64,000 bases of DNA from Maritimibacter sp. REDSEA-S28_B5 (GTDB taxonomy: Bacteria; Pseudomonadota; Alphaproteobacteria; Rhodobacterales; Rhodobacteraceae): positions 115,694 through 179,693 of the forward strand of contig LUOO01000007.1 of assembly GCA_001626765.1 (NCBI GenBank). The letters run 5' to 3'. A model generated the notes under the pieces. It was not told the DNA's origin. It searched no databases and worked only from the letters and a program-made list of their open reading frames with translations. Shown here in pieces: positions 8,826-17,673 of the stretch. The first letter of the stretch is position 1, and each line of letters starts with the position of its first letter. The translations under genes were made by a program, and so were the position numbers.

Positions 8826-9848
8826 TCAGTCGTGGTCGACTGTGAGCATGATTTTTCCGATATGGGCGTTCTCTTCCATCGCCGCATGGGCGCGGGCCGC
8901 GTCCCGCAGGTCGAACGTGGCCGCGATCGTCGGCCGAATCCGGGTGCCAAGCAAGGGCAGGACATCCCGCCGCAGGTCCTCGGCGACAGCGGCCTTCCGC
9001 TCGAGCGGCAGGGGGCGCAGGAGCGACCCGGTGATGCAGAGCCGCTTGGCCATGATGTCACGCAGCGGAATGGAAAGCTCCGCGCCGCCGCCGCCCGAGA
9101 GATGCGCGATCTGGCCGTCTGGCGCCATCATTTGAATGTCCTGCGCGAGATGCGCCCCGGCAGACACGTCCAGCAGGGCCGCGATCCCCTGGTCCCCGGT
9201 CGCCTCCCTCACCTTGGCGGCGAGATCGGCGTCACGATAGGAAAACGCCTCGTAGGCGCCGAACTCCTTGGCCGCGGCGACCTTGGCATCGGTCCCGGCG
9301 GTCGCGAGGACGCGATACCCCAGCGCCGACATCGCCTGAAGCGCGATATGCCCGACGCCGCTGGTCCCGCCGTGGATGAGGGCGAACCCGTCCTTCCCCA
9401 GCGTCATGAGGTGAAAGAAATTCCACCAGGTCGTGAAGGCCGCCTCGGGAAACCCGGCCGCTTCGATGTCCGAGAGCGCATCGGGGGCGGGCAGCACCAG
9501 CGGCACGCTCGCCACCACGTATTGCGCGTAGCCGCCACCCTGGACCAGCGCCATGACGCGCTCTCCGATCCGGGCCTCGTCGACACCGGGGCCGACGGCG
9601 GCGATCGTGCCGCAGACCTCGAGCCCAGGCACCGCGGTGCCGTCACTGTGCCGTCCGCCCGACCTTTGGTGAACGTCGTGCCGGTTGATGCCCGCGGCGG
9701 TCACCCGGATCAGGACCTGGCCTGCGTCCGGCACCGGGACCGCGGCCGTCTCCGGCTCGAGAACCTCGGGCCCGCCCGCGGCGGTGATGACGATTGCGGT
9801 CTGGGTTTCGGGTCGTGCCATGGTGTCGGGGGTCCTCGTGTTGATCAT
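8826..9848 (-). CDS. NADPH:quinone oxidoreductase, zinc-free MDR family
   Basis: 340 residues of the medium-chain dehydrogenase/reductase superfamily, quinone-reductase branch. It has an N-terminal GroES-like domain, then a Rossmann domain with GGTSGVGHIALQ. The cysteine and histidine ligands of zinc alcohol dehydrogenases are absent, in keeping with a reductase of quinones or enones. ATG 9848 overlaps the stop of the hydroxylase gene (ATGA). An in-frame ATG at 9821 (MARPETQ) with GAGGA eleven bases upstream is an alternative start. Its place directly after a flavin hydroxylase suggests reduction of a quinone formed from a hydroxylated aromatic. Confidence 0.88.
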   Translation of the reverse strand: MINTRTPDTMARPETQTAIVITAAGGPEVLEPETAAVPVPDAGQVLIRVTAAGINRHDVHQRSGGRHSDGTAVPGLEVCGTIAAVGPGVDEARIGERVMALVQGGGYAQYVVASVPLVLPAPDALSDIEAAGFPEAAFTTWWNFFHLMTLGKDGFALIHGGTSGVGHIALQAMSALGYRVLATAGTDAKVAAAKEFGAYEAFSYRDADLAAKVREATGDQGIAALLDVSAGAHLAQDIQMMAPDGQIAHLSGGGGAELSIPLRDIMAKRLCITGSLLRPLPLERKAAVAEDLRRDVLPLLGTRIRPTIAATFDLRDAARAHAAMEENAHIGKIMLTVDHD

Positions 9849-11539
9849 GCGGAAACGGGTGTTTCGGTCCGGGCGATGGCGTGGGCAAGGGCGTCGGTAA
9901 GGTCGGTGTCCCTGCCCGGGCCGGGGGATCGCCAGGCCACGTGCCCGTCCGGACGGACCAGCACCGCGCCCTGTGCGGACACGCCGTATTGCCGGGTCCA
10001 GGCGTCGACATCCGTGTCCAGCTCTGCCCCGACCCGGTAGGCCTTGAGCGGGACGTCAAACGCCTGCGCGGCAGAGATCGCCGTATCGGCCCAGTCCTGT
10101 CCGTCGGGGCCCGCGAGCAGGGTGAAGTGACCGATGTCAAAAGTATCAAGAAGCGACGTGTCGGGATCATTGCCAAGCGGCAGGTGCGGCGCCCGGTGCC
10201 CGGGTCGCGCCGTCGGACGATACTCGGTGACGGAAAAGTCCGGCAGCGCGGTGCCATCTGGCGTGATGAGCGCGGATGCGTAGTGGTATCCGAAGGTCTG
10301 GCCAGGGTAGTCGAAATGCGCCCGCTGCTCGGGAATGCCCTCGGCCAGTTTCGCGCGGTTCGCCGCGCCCTCCGGCCCCTCAAGGTTGGACAGGAGTTCG
10401 CTCTCGTTCGCGAGCATGCCCGACAGGCCCTTCTTGACCATCGCTTCGGCATTGCGCGCGCTCTGTTCGACATTGAAGGTCGCGACCGGCCGACGTTCGA
10501 TGTCGTAGGTGTCGAGCAGGCTCTCGGGTGCGCTGCCCCGCAGGACGAGGTTGAGCTTCCAGACGAGGTTCTGCACGTCGGCGACCCCGGTGTTCATGCC
10601 CTGGCCGCCGGTCGGCGGCAGTGGGTGCGCCGCGTCGCCGGCCATGAACACGCGCCCGGACGACATGGTGTCGGCAATGCGCGCCTGCATCCGCCAGGGC
10701 ATCACGTTCTTGATCTCGATCGGAATGGACGGATCACCGATCACCGCGCGCAGGATGTCGAGGCACCGCTCCTGGGTGAAGTCCTCGCGCGACTCGGTCT
10801 CGCCGTAGCCGAAGTTGTAGGTCCAACGGGTGCGGCCATCGAGAGAGATCAGCACGCCCGAGGTCGTCGCGTTGTAGATCCAGTAAAGCAGGTAGGGCCG
10901 CTTTTCGACGAGGCTCCAGAGGTCGGCGTGGAAATAGACGCCGATCTGCTGTCCGATCGACCGACCCTTCATCCCGATGCCGACGCTGTCGCGCGCAAAG
11001 CTGCGCGGACCGTCTGCCGCGATCAGGTATTTCGCCCGGGTCTGCCCGGTGGCGCCGCCCGTGGTCTCCCATCCCAGGGTGACGCCGGTCGCGTCCTGCT
11101 CGATGCCCGTGATCCGATGGCCGAACCTCGTTTCGACGCTGTCGCAGGCCTCGGCCTGTTGCCGCAGAACGGGCTCGAGCACGTCCTGCGGGCAGGACCT
11201 CTTGAACACCGCGCTCTGCTGGCGCTCGATGCGCGCCCACTCCGGGTTGCCCCGGGTCTCGATAACGCCGATCTCGTCCCCCGCGAGGCTGGTCACGAAG
11301 CCGATGCCGGCGTGCCGCTCGAGCGGCAGCGAGACCTCGTCGACCGCGGCCGCCACGCCCAGGCCGCGAAAGATCTCCATCGTCCGCGTGTTGACGACAT
11401 GTCCGCGCGGGTGGAACGAGGTCGTCTCGTTCTGCTCATGGAGAACGCAGGAAATCCCCAGGTGACCCAGCATGGCCGCCGCGCTCAGCCCGACAGGGCC
11501 GCCACCGATGATGGCGACGTCAGTGTGTACCTCAGACAT
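9845..11539 (-). CDS. FAD-dependent aromatic-ring monooxygenase (class A flavoprotein hydroxylase)
   Basis: 564 residues. It adds one oxygen atom to an aromatic ring with FAD and NAD(P)H. Visible motifs: the GGGPVG dinucleotide fold near residues 12-17, a DG motif (AADGPRSFARDS), and the second FAD motif MAGDAAHPLPPTGGQGMNTG with its NTG end. A C-terminal thioredoxin-like domain about 150 residues long matches the phenol/resorcinol/3-(3-hydroxyphenyl)propionate hydroxylase group. ATG 11539 follows AGGAGA. It lies 87 bases downstream of an extradiol dioxygenase, so it probably makes the catechol which that enzyme cleaves. Confidence 0.92.
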   Translation of the reverse strand: MSEVHTDVAIIGGGPVGLSAAAMLGHLGISCVLHEQNETTSFHPRGHVVNTRTMEIFRGLGVAAAVDEVSLPLERHAGIGFVTSLAGDEIGVIETRGNPEWARIERQQSAVFKRSCPQDVLEPVLRQQAEACDSVETRFGHRITGIEQDATGVTLGWETTGGATGQTRAKYLIAADGPRSFARDSVGIGMKGRSIGQQIGVYFHADLWSLVEKRPYLLYWIYNATTSGVLISLDGRTRWTYNFGYGETESREDFTQERCLDILRAVIGDPSIPIEIKNVMPWRMQARIADTMSSGRVFMAGDAAHPLPPTGGQGMNTGVADVQNLVWKLNLVLRGSAPESLLDTYDIERRPVATFNVEQSARNAEAMVKKGLSGMLANESELLSNLEGPEGAANRAKLAEGIPEQRAHFDYPGQTFGYHYASALITPDGTALPDFSVTEYRPTARPGHRAPHLPLGNDPDTSLLDTFDIGHFTLLAGPDGQDWADTAISAAQAFDVPLKAYRVGAELDTDVDAWTRQYGVSAQGAVLVRPDGHVAWRSPGPGRDTDLTDALAHAIARTETPVSA

Positions 11540-11626
11540 AGGTTTTCTCCTGATTGGTCTTGTTTCAGGTTTCGCCGTCGGGCCAAGGGTCCCGGCACGC
11601 GCCGGTGACCGTCAGCCGGACAGGGA

Positions 11627-12607
11627 TCATTCGCTGTGCACGACCCGGTCGAGCCAGGCACAATTGGGTTGCGGGTCGGGTGCGCGAAAGCCGGTCCGGG
11701 CGGTTTCGTGACGCATCTCGCGCATCCGCAGCCGCACCGCATCGTCCTCGGGCAGGTAAAGGCGTTCATGCCCCCAGGTCGACGGGCCTTCGGAAGTTTC
11801 AAAGGGCTGCCAGGTCTCGGGATCGACGACCTGCGCGCCCCATCCGTATTCGACAAAGAACTTGGACGGGGTATGCGAGTAGAAGCTCATCATGTGGTCG
11901 TTGGCGTGGCGGCCCAGGGTGTAGGCGACGCCCTCGTCACGCTCCTGCGCGATGTCGTAGCCCTGCCCGACGTCGTCGAGCGACAGGAGCTCGACCATGA
12001 AATGATGAATGCCCTTGCGGCCCGATCCCACCATGGCAAAGCTGTGGTGCCGCCCGTTCACGTGGAAGAAGTAGAGCGGATAGGGGGTCAGGCCGTAATC
12101 GGTGACCTTGAAGCCCAGGATGTCGCGGTAGAAATGCAGGATACCCTCGACATTCGCCACGTGCAGCACGGCATGGCCCATGCCGAGAGAGCCGGTCTTG
12201 AAGCCGGAAATGGGCCGCCCTGACAGGAACGGGTCGCTGGCCACTTCGGGACCGCAGAACGCCTCGAGCCGGTTTCCGTCCGGATCGCTGAACGAGATGA
12301 GCCGGGCAACATGGCGCTGGTCGGCGAGAGAGGCGCCATGCCAGGTGACCGCGACCCCGTGGTTGTCCAGCCGCGACGCCAGCGCATCGAGGTCCGCGGG
12401 CGTGTCGACTTCCCAGCCCATGAAGGCCAGGTCCTCGTCGCCCTCGCCGGTGACGATCAGCCGTTGCTTCCGGTCATCCATGCGGAACAACCCGGTGTTC
12501 CCGCCTTCGTCGACCTTCTGCATCCCGAGAAGGTTGGTGGCGAAATCGTCCCAGTCGGCCAGTTTTTTCGAGTTGACCCCGATGTAGCCGAGCGATGTGA
12601 TCGACAT
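11627..12607 (-). CDS. Type I extradiol ring-cleavage dioxygenase (two-domain VOC family, BphC-like)
   Basis: 326 residues. It opens catechol-type rings next to the diol with Fe(II). Two VOC modules are present: an N-terminal structural module and a C-terminal catalytic module with the metal triad His (GHAVLHVAN), His (GIHHFMVEL) and Glu (FFVEYGW). The length matches 2,3-dihydroxybiphenyl 1,2-dioxygenase and its relatives. ATG 12607 (MSITSLGY) is chosen because GGGAGGAG lies eight bases upstream; the ATG at 12613 is too close to that site. It is the first gene of the long minus-strand operon running towards the sulfatase and TRAP genes. Confidence 0.93.
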   Translation of the reverse strand: MSITSLGYIGVNSKKLADWDDFATNLLGMQKVDEGGNTGLFRMDDRKQRLIVTGEGDEDLAFMGWEVDTPADLDALASRLDNHGVAVTWHGASLADQRHVARLISFSDPDGNRLEAFCGPEVASDPFLSGRPISGFKTGSLGMGHAVLHVANVEGILHFYRDILGFKVTDYGLTPYPLYFFHVNGRHHSFAMVGSGRKGIHHFMVELLSLDDVGQGYDIAQERDEGVAYTLGRHANDHMMSFYSHTPSKFFVEYGWGAQVVDPETWQPFETSEGPSTWGHERLYLPEDDAVRLRMREMRHETARTGFRAPDPQPNCAWLDRVVHSE

Positions 12608-12978
12608 GAGCATGCTCCTCCCAAGCTGTTGTATCGCGCCGGTCCGGTGCCCGTTCGGCGAAACGGGCCGGGACGGTCCAGGCAGGCGACCGCGAGACTG
12701 TTGTCCGAAGCATTAGCCTTGCTCGGTGCGCGATGCCCTCGCAAACTCAATCCTGTTCGGCTGGCGGACAGTCCGCGGATTGCTTTTCTCGCGGTCCCGC
12801 CAGTCCGCTATGTGAGAATCCAGGAGAAACGGGCGCGTGAGGAACAAGATTTCCTTTTCCGACAAGCCTTCGCTGTTTGATCTCAGACGTCCATGAAGAC
12901 AATTTTCTTTGACTCTGATTTTGACAGCATACATACTAAATGGGTAGACGTTGACCATCGCAACGGGGAGGAAAGGCC
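12608..12978. promoter_or_regulatory. Divergent promoter region between extradiol dioxygenase and IclR gene 2
   Basis: 371 bases without a gene. A perfect 13-bp palindrome GCGGACAGTCCGC lies at 12764-12776, and its right half with flanks (CAGTCCGC) recurs at 12801-12808, 32 bases on; this is a plausible IclR operator. On the plus strand TTGACT (12909-12914), a 17-base spacer and CATACT (12932-12937) form a reasonable promoter for the IclR gene. The AT-rich stretch 12890-12945 stands out from the GC-rich surroundings. Confidence 0.45.
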
Positions 12979-13782
12979 ATTTCCGATTCATCGATCAGGG
13001 CCCTGGAGAGGGGTGTCACCGTCCTTCAGGCGGTCAACCGGCTCAGCGGTGCGAAGCCGGGCGACATCGCCGATCTGACGGGCATTCCGCGCCCGTCCGT
13101 TTACCGGTTGCTGAAGACGCTGGCAGACATGGGGCTGGTCTCGAAGGACCATTTTTCTAATCGCTGGCGCCCGACCCGGCATGTGAAGTCACTGAGCTCG
13201 GGGTTCAGGGAAGAGGACTGGGTCTGCCAGGTCGCCGTGCCGCACATGATCGAGCTGGGGCGTGACGTGCTCTGGCCGCTCGACCTGGTGACGCTTCGCG
13301 GCTCTGCCATGGAAATCCGGGAATCGACCCACCAGATCAGCCCCTATTCCGTCAATCACGGCATGGTCGGCAAGCAGGTTCCCCTGATCGAAACCGCCGG
13401 GGGCCGCGCGCTTCTTGCCAACATGTCCGAAACGGACCGCCAGGCGCTCCTGACCCTGTTCGCGGAAACCCTGGGATTGCAGCCGCCCTTTGTCATGCGG
13501 GACGGCGGCATGGACGCCGTTCTCGCCAAGGTGCGGAAACTGGGCGTCGGCTTCCGCGTGTCGGACTTCACGCCGGAAACCGGCAGTATCTCGGCGCCGA
13601 TCTGGTACGAGGACCGAGTCTTCGCCTGCCTGACGCTCATCTGGTCGACAAGTTCGCTGACGCTGGAAAAGAGCCTCGCGATGTATCGCGAAAAGCTGCT
13701 TCGGACGGCCGACGCGATTTCGCGCGATCTTGTCGGCAAGCTGACCTCGGCGGAAATCGCCCAGTTCCGCGAAGCGAGCTAG
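12979..13782 (+). CDS. IclR-family transcriptional regulator with apparent ATT start codon
   Basis: 267 residues if started at 12979. The frame upstream of the first ATG (13108) encodes a complete IclR winged helix (SSIRALERGVTVLQAV, then DIADLTGIPRPSVYRLLKTL), so the gene cannot begin at 13108. Upstream in frame there is no ATG, GTG or TTG before a TGA at 12952. GGGGAGGA at 12965-12972 is ideally spaced for the ATT at 12979, which would give (M)SDSSIRALERG. ATT starts are known but rare and weak (infC is the textbook case). Alternatives are a G-to-T change of an original ATG, or sequence error. The effector domain to residue 267 is intact. It precedes a TRAP Q-M pair and a BKACE gene on the same strand. 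Confidence 0.78.
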   Translation: MSDSSIRALERGVTVLQAVNRLSGAKPGDIADLTGIPRPSVYRLLKTLADMGLVSKDHFSNRWRPTRHVKSLSSGFREEDWVCQVAVPHMIELGRDVLWPLDLVTLRGSAMEIRESTHQISPYSVNHGMVGKQVPLIETAGGRALLANMSETDRQALLTLFAETLGLQPPFVMRDGGMDAVLAKVRKLGVGFRVSDFTPETGSISAPIWYEDRVFACLTLIWSTSSLTLEKSLAMYREKLLRTADAISRDLVGKLTSAEIAQFREAS

Positions 13783-13879
13783 GGCGCGTCCGGTGTCCGG
13801 AACGCGAACAGTTTCAAGATGCCGGCTGAGACACGGCTCTGTTGACGATAGAGCTTTCTGAACTGAGCCCAGGGGAGGT

Positions 13880-14428
13880 ATGGCTTTGGTACGTTTGGAC
13901 CGCTTTTTGCGGATTGGAGCCCGTTGGCTGGCACTTGTCGGCTTTGCCGGCCTGCTGGCACTGGCCATCATGATGACCGCGGATGCCCTTTTGAGGACAT
14001 TCTTCTCGGCCCCCCTGCACGGGGTGAACGATGTCAGCGCCGTGGTCATGGCCGTCGTCATCGCAAGCTGCATTCCCGCCAACCTCGCGGATCGCAAGAA
14101 CATCACGGTCGAGGTCCTCGGGACAATGCTGGGGATGCGCGTGAACAAGCTGCTGACGCTCTTTGCGAGCCTCGTGGTCTTTGCCGTCATCCTTCTGATG
14201 GCCGTACAGTTCATTCCCTTCGTCGAAGGCATGTACACGAGCGGGCGGCGGACCTGGGTGTTGGCCTGGCCGATCTGGCCCTGGTGGAGCGTCGCGACCG
14301 TGTTCCTCTACTACGCGGCAATCATCCAGGCGTCGAACGTCATCAAGGACATCGGCGCCCTTTTCGACAACGTCAGTACGCGCGCCCCCGAACACGGCCC
14401 CGCGACGACAGACAAGGGGATGCGGTAA
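13880..14428 (+). CDS. dctQ: TRAP transporter small permease subunit (DctQ family), system 2
   Basis: 182 residues with four hydrophobic segments and the family pattern MMTADALLRTFFSAPLHGVNDV near residues 31-52. The ATG at 13880 lies only one or two bases after GGGGAGGT; an in-frame TTG at 13886 has better spacing and may be the true start. The stop overlaps the dctM start (TAATG). No dctP gene lies beside it, unlike the other two TRAP sets in this window. Confidence 0.9.
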   Translation: MALVRLDRFLRIGARWLALVGFAGLLALAIMMTADALLRTFFSAPLHGVNDVSAVVMAVVIASCIPANLADRKNITVEVLGTMLGMRVNKLLTLFASLVVFAVILLMAVQFIPFVEGMYTSGRRTWVLAWPIWPWWSVATVFLYYAAIIQASNVIKDIGALFDNVSTRAPEHGPATTDKGMR

Positions 14429-15726
14429 TGGATCCGGCCACGATTGCCCTGCTGGGCCTCATCTGCATGTTCGTCCTGATCGCGCTTCATGTCCCGATCG
14501 GGATCGCGATGGCGGTGGTCGGGATCGGCGGCTTCGCCTCGATGACCGGCTGGGGGCCCGCGCTCAAGCTGCTGGCCTCGGAGCCAGCGGCAACCATGTC
14601 CAACCTCGACCTCGCGGTGATCCCGCTCTTCATGCTGATGGGGAGCCTCGCGGCGACCGGAGGACTGGCGCGCGACATCTTCGAAACGGCCGAGGCCCTG
14701 GTCGGGCACCGCCCGGGCGGGCTGGCCGCGACGACCATCGTCGCAAGCGCCGGGTTCGGCGCCGTCTGCGGGTCGTCGGTTGCAACCACCGCGACCTTCG
14801 GCCGGGTCGCCCTGCCCGAGATGATCAACCGGGGCTACGCCAAGGGCAGCTCGGCCGGCGCCGTGGCGGCGGGCGGGACGCTCGGGATCATCGTGCCGCC
14901 CTCCAGCATCATGGTGCTCTACGGCGTGCTGACCGAGGAATCCGTTCTCGAGCTTTTCACCGCGGCCATCCTGCCCGCCCTGCTCTCTGTCGTCCTCTAC
15001 CTCGCGGCCATCGCGATCGTCGCCTGGCGCAATCCCGAGGCGATGCCCGGCTCCCCCAAGCTGCCGATGCGCACCCGGATCCGGGCCATCGGCAAGTCCT
15101 GGGGGGCCATCACCCTCGCGATCCTCGTCCTGGGCGGCATCTATTCCGGCGTCTTCACGGTGAACGAGGCAGCGGCGGTCGGCGTCGTCTTTGCCTTCGT
15201 CTTTGCCCTGGCCCGGGGAAAGCTCAACCGCGCCAGCTTCCTGTCGGTCCTGTCCGAGGCCAGCGTGGCCACCGTCATGATTTATGTGATCGTGTTCGGC
15301 GCGATGATCTTTTCCTACTTCATCAGCCTCAGCGGCGTCAGCAGCGAGATGATGGGGGCCATCGAAAGCCTCGGGCTTCCCCCGCTGGGCGTCATCTTCG
15401 TGCTGGTGCTGATCTACCTGGTGCTGGGCGCGTTCTTTGACGAGGTCGCGGCGGTCGTCGTGACCCTGCCGTTCGTTCTGCCGATCATCCTGTCCCTGGG
15501 CTACGACCCGGTGTGGTGGGGGATCCTGAACGTGGCCCTGATCGGCGTCGGCATGCTGACGCCACCGATCGGGATCAACGTCATGCTCCTGAACGCGATG
15601 CGCGCGGATATCGCGCTGACGGCGATCTATCGCGGGATCCTGGCCTTCTTCCTTGCAGACTGCGTCCGGATCCTCATCCTCGTCCTGTTCCCGCAGGTCA
15701 CCCTCTGGCTCCCGTCGGTCATGTAG
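14428..15726 (+). CDS. dctM: TRAP transporter large permease subunit (DctM family), system 2
   Basis: 432 residues from ATG 14428, which shares its A with the dctQ stop TAA. It is hydrophobic throughout, with the DctM signatures CGSSVATTATFG, AAGGTLGIIVPPSS and MLTPPIGINV. A longer open frame reaching 13924 overlaps dctQ and is not the gene. The next gene, a beta-keto acid cleavage enzyme, starts 65 bases downstream, which suggests a keto acid or its precursor as the imported compound. Confidence 0.92.
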   Translation: MDPATIALLGLICMFVLIALHVPIGIAMAVVGIGGFASMTGWGPALKLLASEPAATMSNLDLAVIPLFMLMGSLAATGGLARDIFETAEALVGHRPGGLAATTIVASAGFGAVCGSSVATTATFGRVALPEMINRGYAKGSSAGAVAAGGTLGIIVPPSSIMVLYGVLTEESVLELFTAAILPALLSVVLYLAAIAIVAWRNPEAMPGSPKLPMRTRIRAIGKSWGAITLAILVLGGIYSGVFTVNEAAAVGVVFAFVFALARGKLNRASFLSVLSEASVATVMIYVIVFGAMIFSYFISLSGVSSEMMGAIESLGLPPLGVIFVLVLIYLVLGAFFDEVAAVVVTLPFVLPIILSLGYDPVWWGILNVALIGVGMLTPPIGINVMLLNAMRADIALTAIYRGILAFFLADCVRILILVLFPQVTLWLPSVM

Positions 15727-15791
15727 GCTGACGGGGCCCGCCCGATCCAGACCTCTTGCCCGACCCGGCAATCCTCACGAAAGGAAACGTC

Positions 15792-16661
15792 ATGCACCCG
15801 GTCTTCCTGACCTGCGCCCTCGTCGGCAATTTCTCGACCCGGCAGCAGAACGAGAACCTGCCGATCACGCCAAAGGAACTGGCGACCCAGGCTCTCGACG
15901 CAGCCAAGGCCGGGGCGGCCATCGTCCACGTCCATGTCCGGGACCCGGCGACCGAGATGCCCTCGATGGACGTGGCCCTCTACCGCGAGGTGGTGGACAG
16001 GATCCGGCAGGAGAACGACGATCTCGTCATCAACCTGACCACCGGGCTGGGCGGGCGCTTCGATCCCTCGCCGGACAATCCGGTCGTGCCCGGACCCAAG
16101 ACGAACCTGCTTCCGCCCGATGCGCGGGTCGAGCACGTCCTCGCCCTGAAACCGGATATCGCGACGCTGGACCTGAACACCATGGTGTTCGGCGGCGAGG
16201 TGGTCATCAACACGCTTCCGTCGATACGCAGGATGGCCGAGCTGATCCAGGGCGCCGGGGTGCGGCCCGAGATCGAGCTCTTTGACAGTGGCGACATCTC
16301 GATCCTCAACCAGCTCATGGGCGAGAATATCTTCCAGCAGGCGCCGCTCTGTTCGATCGTCACGGGCGTCAAGCACGGCTTTGTGCCGCTGCCCGAGACC
16401 CTGATCTATGCCCGCAACCTCCTGCCTCCGTCCGCGATCTGGACTGGCTTCGGGACCGGCGCGCAAGCCTTTCCGATGCTTGCGCAGTCGGCCATGCTGG
16501 GCGGGCATGTTCGCATCGGGATGGAGGACGCGGTGTGGCTGGCCAAGGGGCAGAAGGCCCCGTCGAATGCCGCCATGGTGCAAAAGGCGGCGCGCCTGCT
16601 CGAGGACCTGGGCTTTCCCCTCATGTCCGCGGCCGAGGCGCGCGTGGCCATCGGACTGTAG
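15792..16661 (+). CDS. Beta-keto acid cleavage enzyme (BKACE, DUF849 family)
   Basis: 289 residues. Zn-dependent BKACE enzymes condense a beta-keto acid with acetyl-CoA to give acetoacetate and a CoA ester, as in lysine fermentation (Kce) and several degradative routes. The metal ligands H46 and H48 fall in the conserved HVHVR motif, and a Glu appears in the late GHVRIGMED motif. ATG 15792 follows AAAGGAAA; a 12-residue longer form has no ribosome site. It closes the IclR - TRAP Q-M unit and is followed by a strong terminator. The exact keto acid cannot be read from the sequence. Confidence 0.9.
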   Translation: MHPVFLTCALVGNFSTRQQNENLPITPKELATQALDAAKAGAAIVHVHVRDPATEMPSMDVALYREVVDRIRQENDDLVINLTTGLGGRFDPSPDNPVVPGPKTNLLPPDARVEHVLALKPDIATLDLNTMVFGGEVVINTLPSIRRMAELIQGAGVRPEIELFDSGDISILNQLMGENIFQQAPLCSIVTGVKHGFVPLPETLIYARNLLPPSAIWTGFGTGAQAFPMLAQSAMLGGHVRIGMEDAVWLAKGQKAPSNAAMVQKAARLLEDLGFPLMSAAEARVAIGL

Positions 16662-16675
16662 CAGCGGCAGAGGCC

Positions 16676-16706
16676 AAAAGGACGCCCACGCGGGGCGTCC
16701 TTTTCT
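16676..16706. terminator. Bidirectional rho-independent terminator
   Basis: The stem GGACGCCC/GGGCGTCC with a five-base loop (ACGCG) is flanked by AAAA on the left and TTTTCTTT on the right. It lies between the convergent BKACE and FAH-family genes, 15 bases after the BKACE stop. Confidence 0.88.
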
Positions 16707-16773
16707 TTGGTTTAAGATCGGGGCCAATGTCGCCCGGACGATCCATGCGGGGCCGTCCGGGCGGCGACCTTTC

Positions 16774-17616
16774 TCAGGCCTCGTCCACGATGCCGTTCGA
16801 CAGCGTGCCGATGCCCGTGATCTCGATCTCGGCGGTCATGCCCGGTTCGAGGTAGAGCTGCGGCTCGCGGAAGCGACCCACGCCGCCCGGCGTGCCGGTC
16901 GCGATCACGTCGCCCGGCTGAAGCGTCAGGATCTGCGAGAGGTAGGCGATCATCTCCGGGATCGTGATCGCAAGGTCGTCGATCCCTGCCTGTTGCTCGA
17001 CATTGCCGTTGATCCGCGTGGTCAGGGTCTGCTTGGTGACATCGCCGACCTCGTCCGCGGTGGCGATCCAGGGACCCATGGCACCCGAGGCCTCAAAGCT
17101 CTTTCCCGGCCAGAACTGGGTCGTGTGGACCTGGAAATCCCGGATCGAGCCATCGTTGAAGCAGGTGTATCCGGCGATCACGTCCTGAGCCGCTTCGGTC
17201 GAGACGTGACGGCAGGCCTTGCCGATGATCACCGCCAGTTCGCCCTCGTAGTCGAACTTGTCCGAGACCTTCGGGCGCACGAGCGGCGTGCCATGCCCCA
17301 CGATGGACGACGGATACCGGGTGAAGATCGACGGGTAGGTCGGCTTGTCCCGCCCGGTTTCCTTGATGTGGCTCATGTAGTTGAGACCGATGCAGATGAT
17401 CTTGTCGGGGTTCGGCACCGGCGACAGAAGCGTCACCTCGTCGAGGGCGCATTGCGGCCCGCGACCCGAAAGCTCCGAGATGGCACCGGCGGCGAGGACG
17501 GCGCGCAGGTCGGCATAGGTTCCCGACAGCTCGGCCCCCGCATCGTGGACCGTCGTGCCGTCGGTCGTCCCGTAGCTGGCCGTGCCGTCCGGGCGGAGGA
17601 AAGAGATAAGGCGCAT
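16774..17616 (-). CDS. Fumarylacetoacetate hydrolase (FAH) family enzyme
   Basis: 280 residues. The FAH fold hydrolyses or decarboxylates oxo-enol acids; candidates are acylpyruvate hydrolase, 2-oxo-hept-3-ene-dioate isomerase/decarboxylase or 2,4-diketo-3-deoxy-sugar-acid hydrolase. The metal-site pattern EGELAVIIGK, the YTCFNDGSIRD stretch, and the ending TGTPGGVGRF are typical. ATG 17616 (MRLISFLR) follows AAGGAA with seven bases spacing. It is the last gene of the TRAP 3 - GntR unit. It could process the ring-fission products of the neighbouring extradiol dioxygenases. Confidence 0.88.
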   Translation of the reverse strand: MRLISFLRPDGTASYGTTDGTTVHDAGAELSGTYADLRAVLAAGAISELSGRGPQCALDEVTLLSPVPNPDKIICIGLNYMSHIKETGRDKPTYPSIFTRYPSSIVGHGTPLVRPKVSDKFDYEGELAVIIGKACRHVSTEAAQDVIAGYTCFNDGSIRDFQVHTTQFWPGKSFEASGAMGPWIATADEVGDVTKQTLTTRINGNVEQQAGIDDLAITIPEMIAYLSQILTLQPGDVIATGTPGGVGRFREPQLYLEPGMTAEIEITGIGTLSNGIVDEA

Positions 17617-17673
17617 GAGCAAGTTCCTTGGTAGTTGCTGGGTTTGCGAAAGGGTCCGGGACGCGGATGCGTC

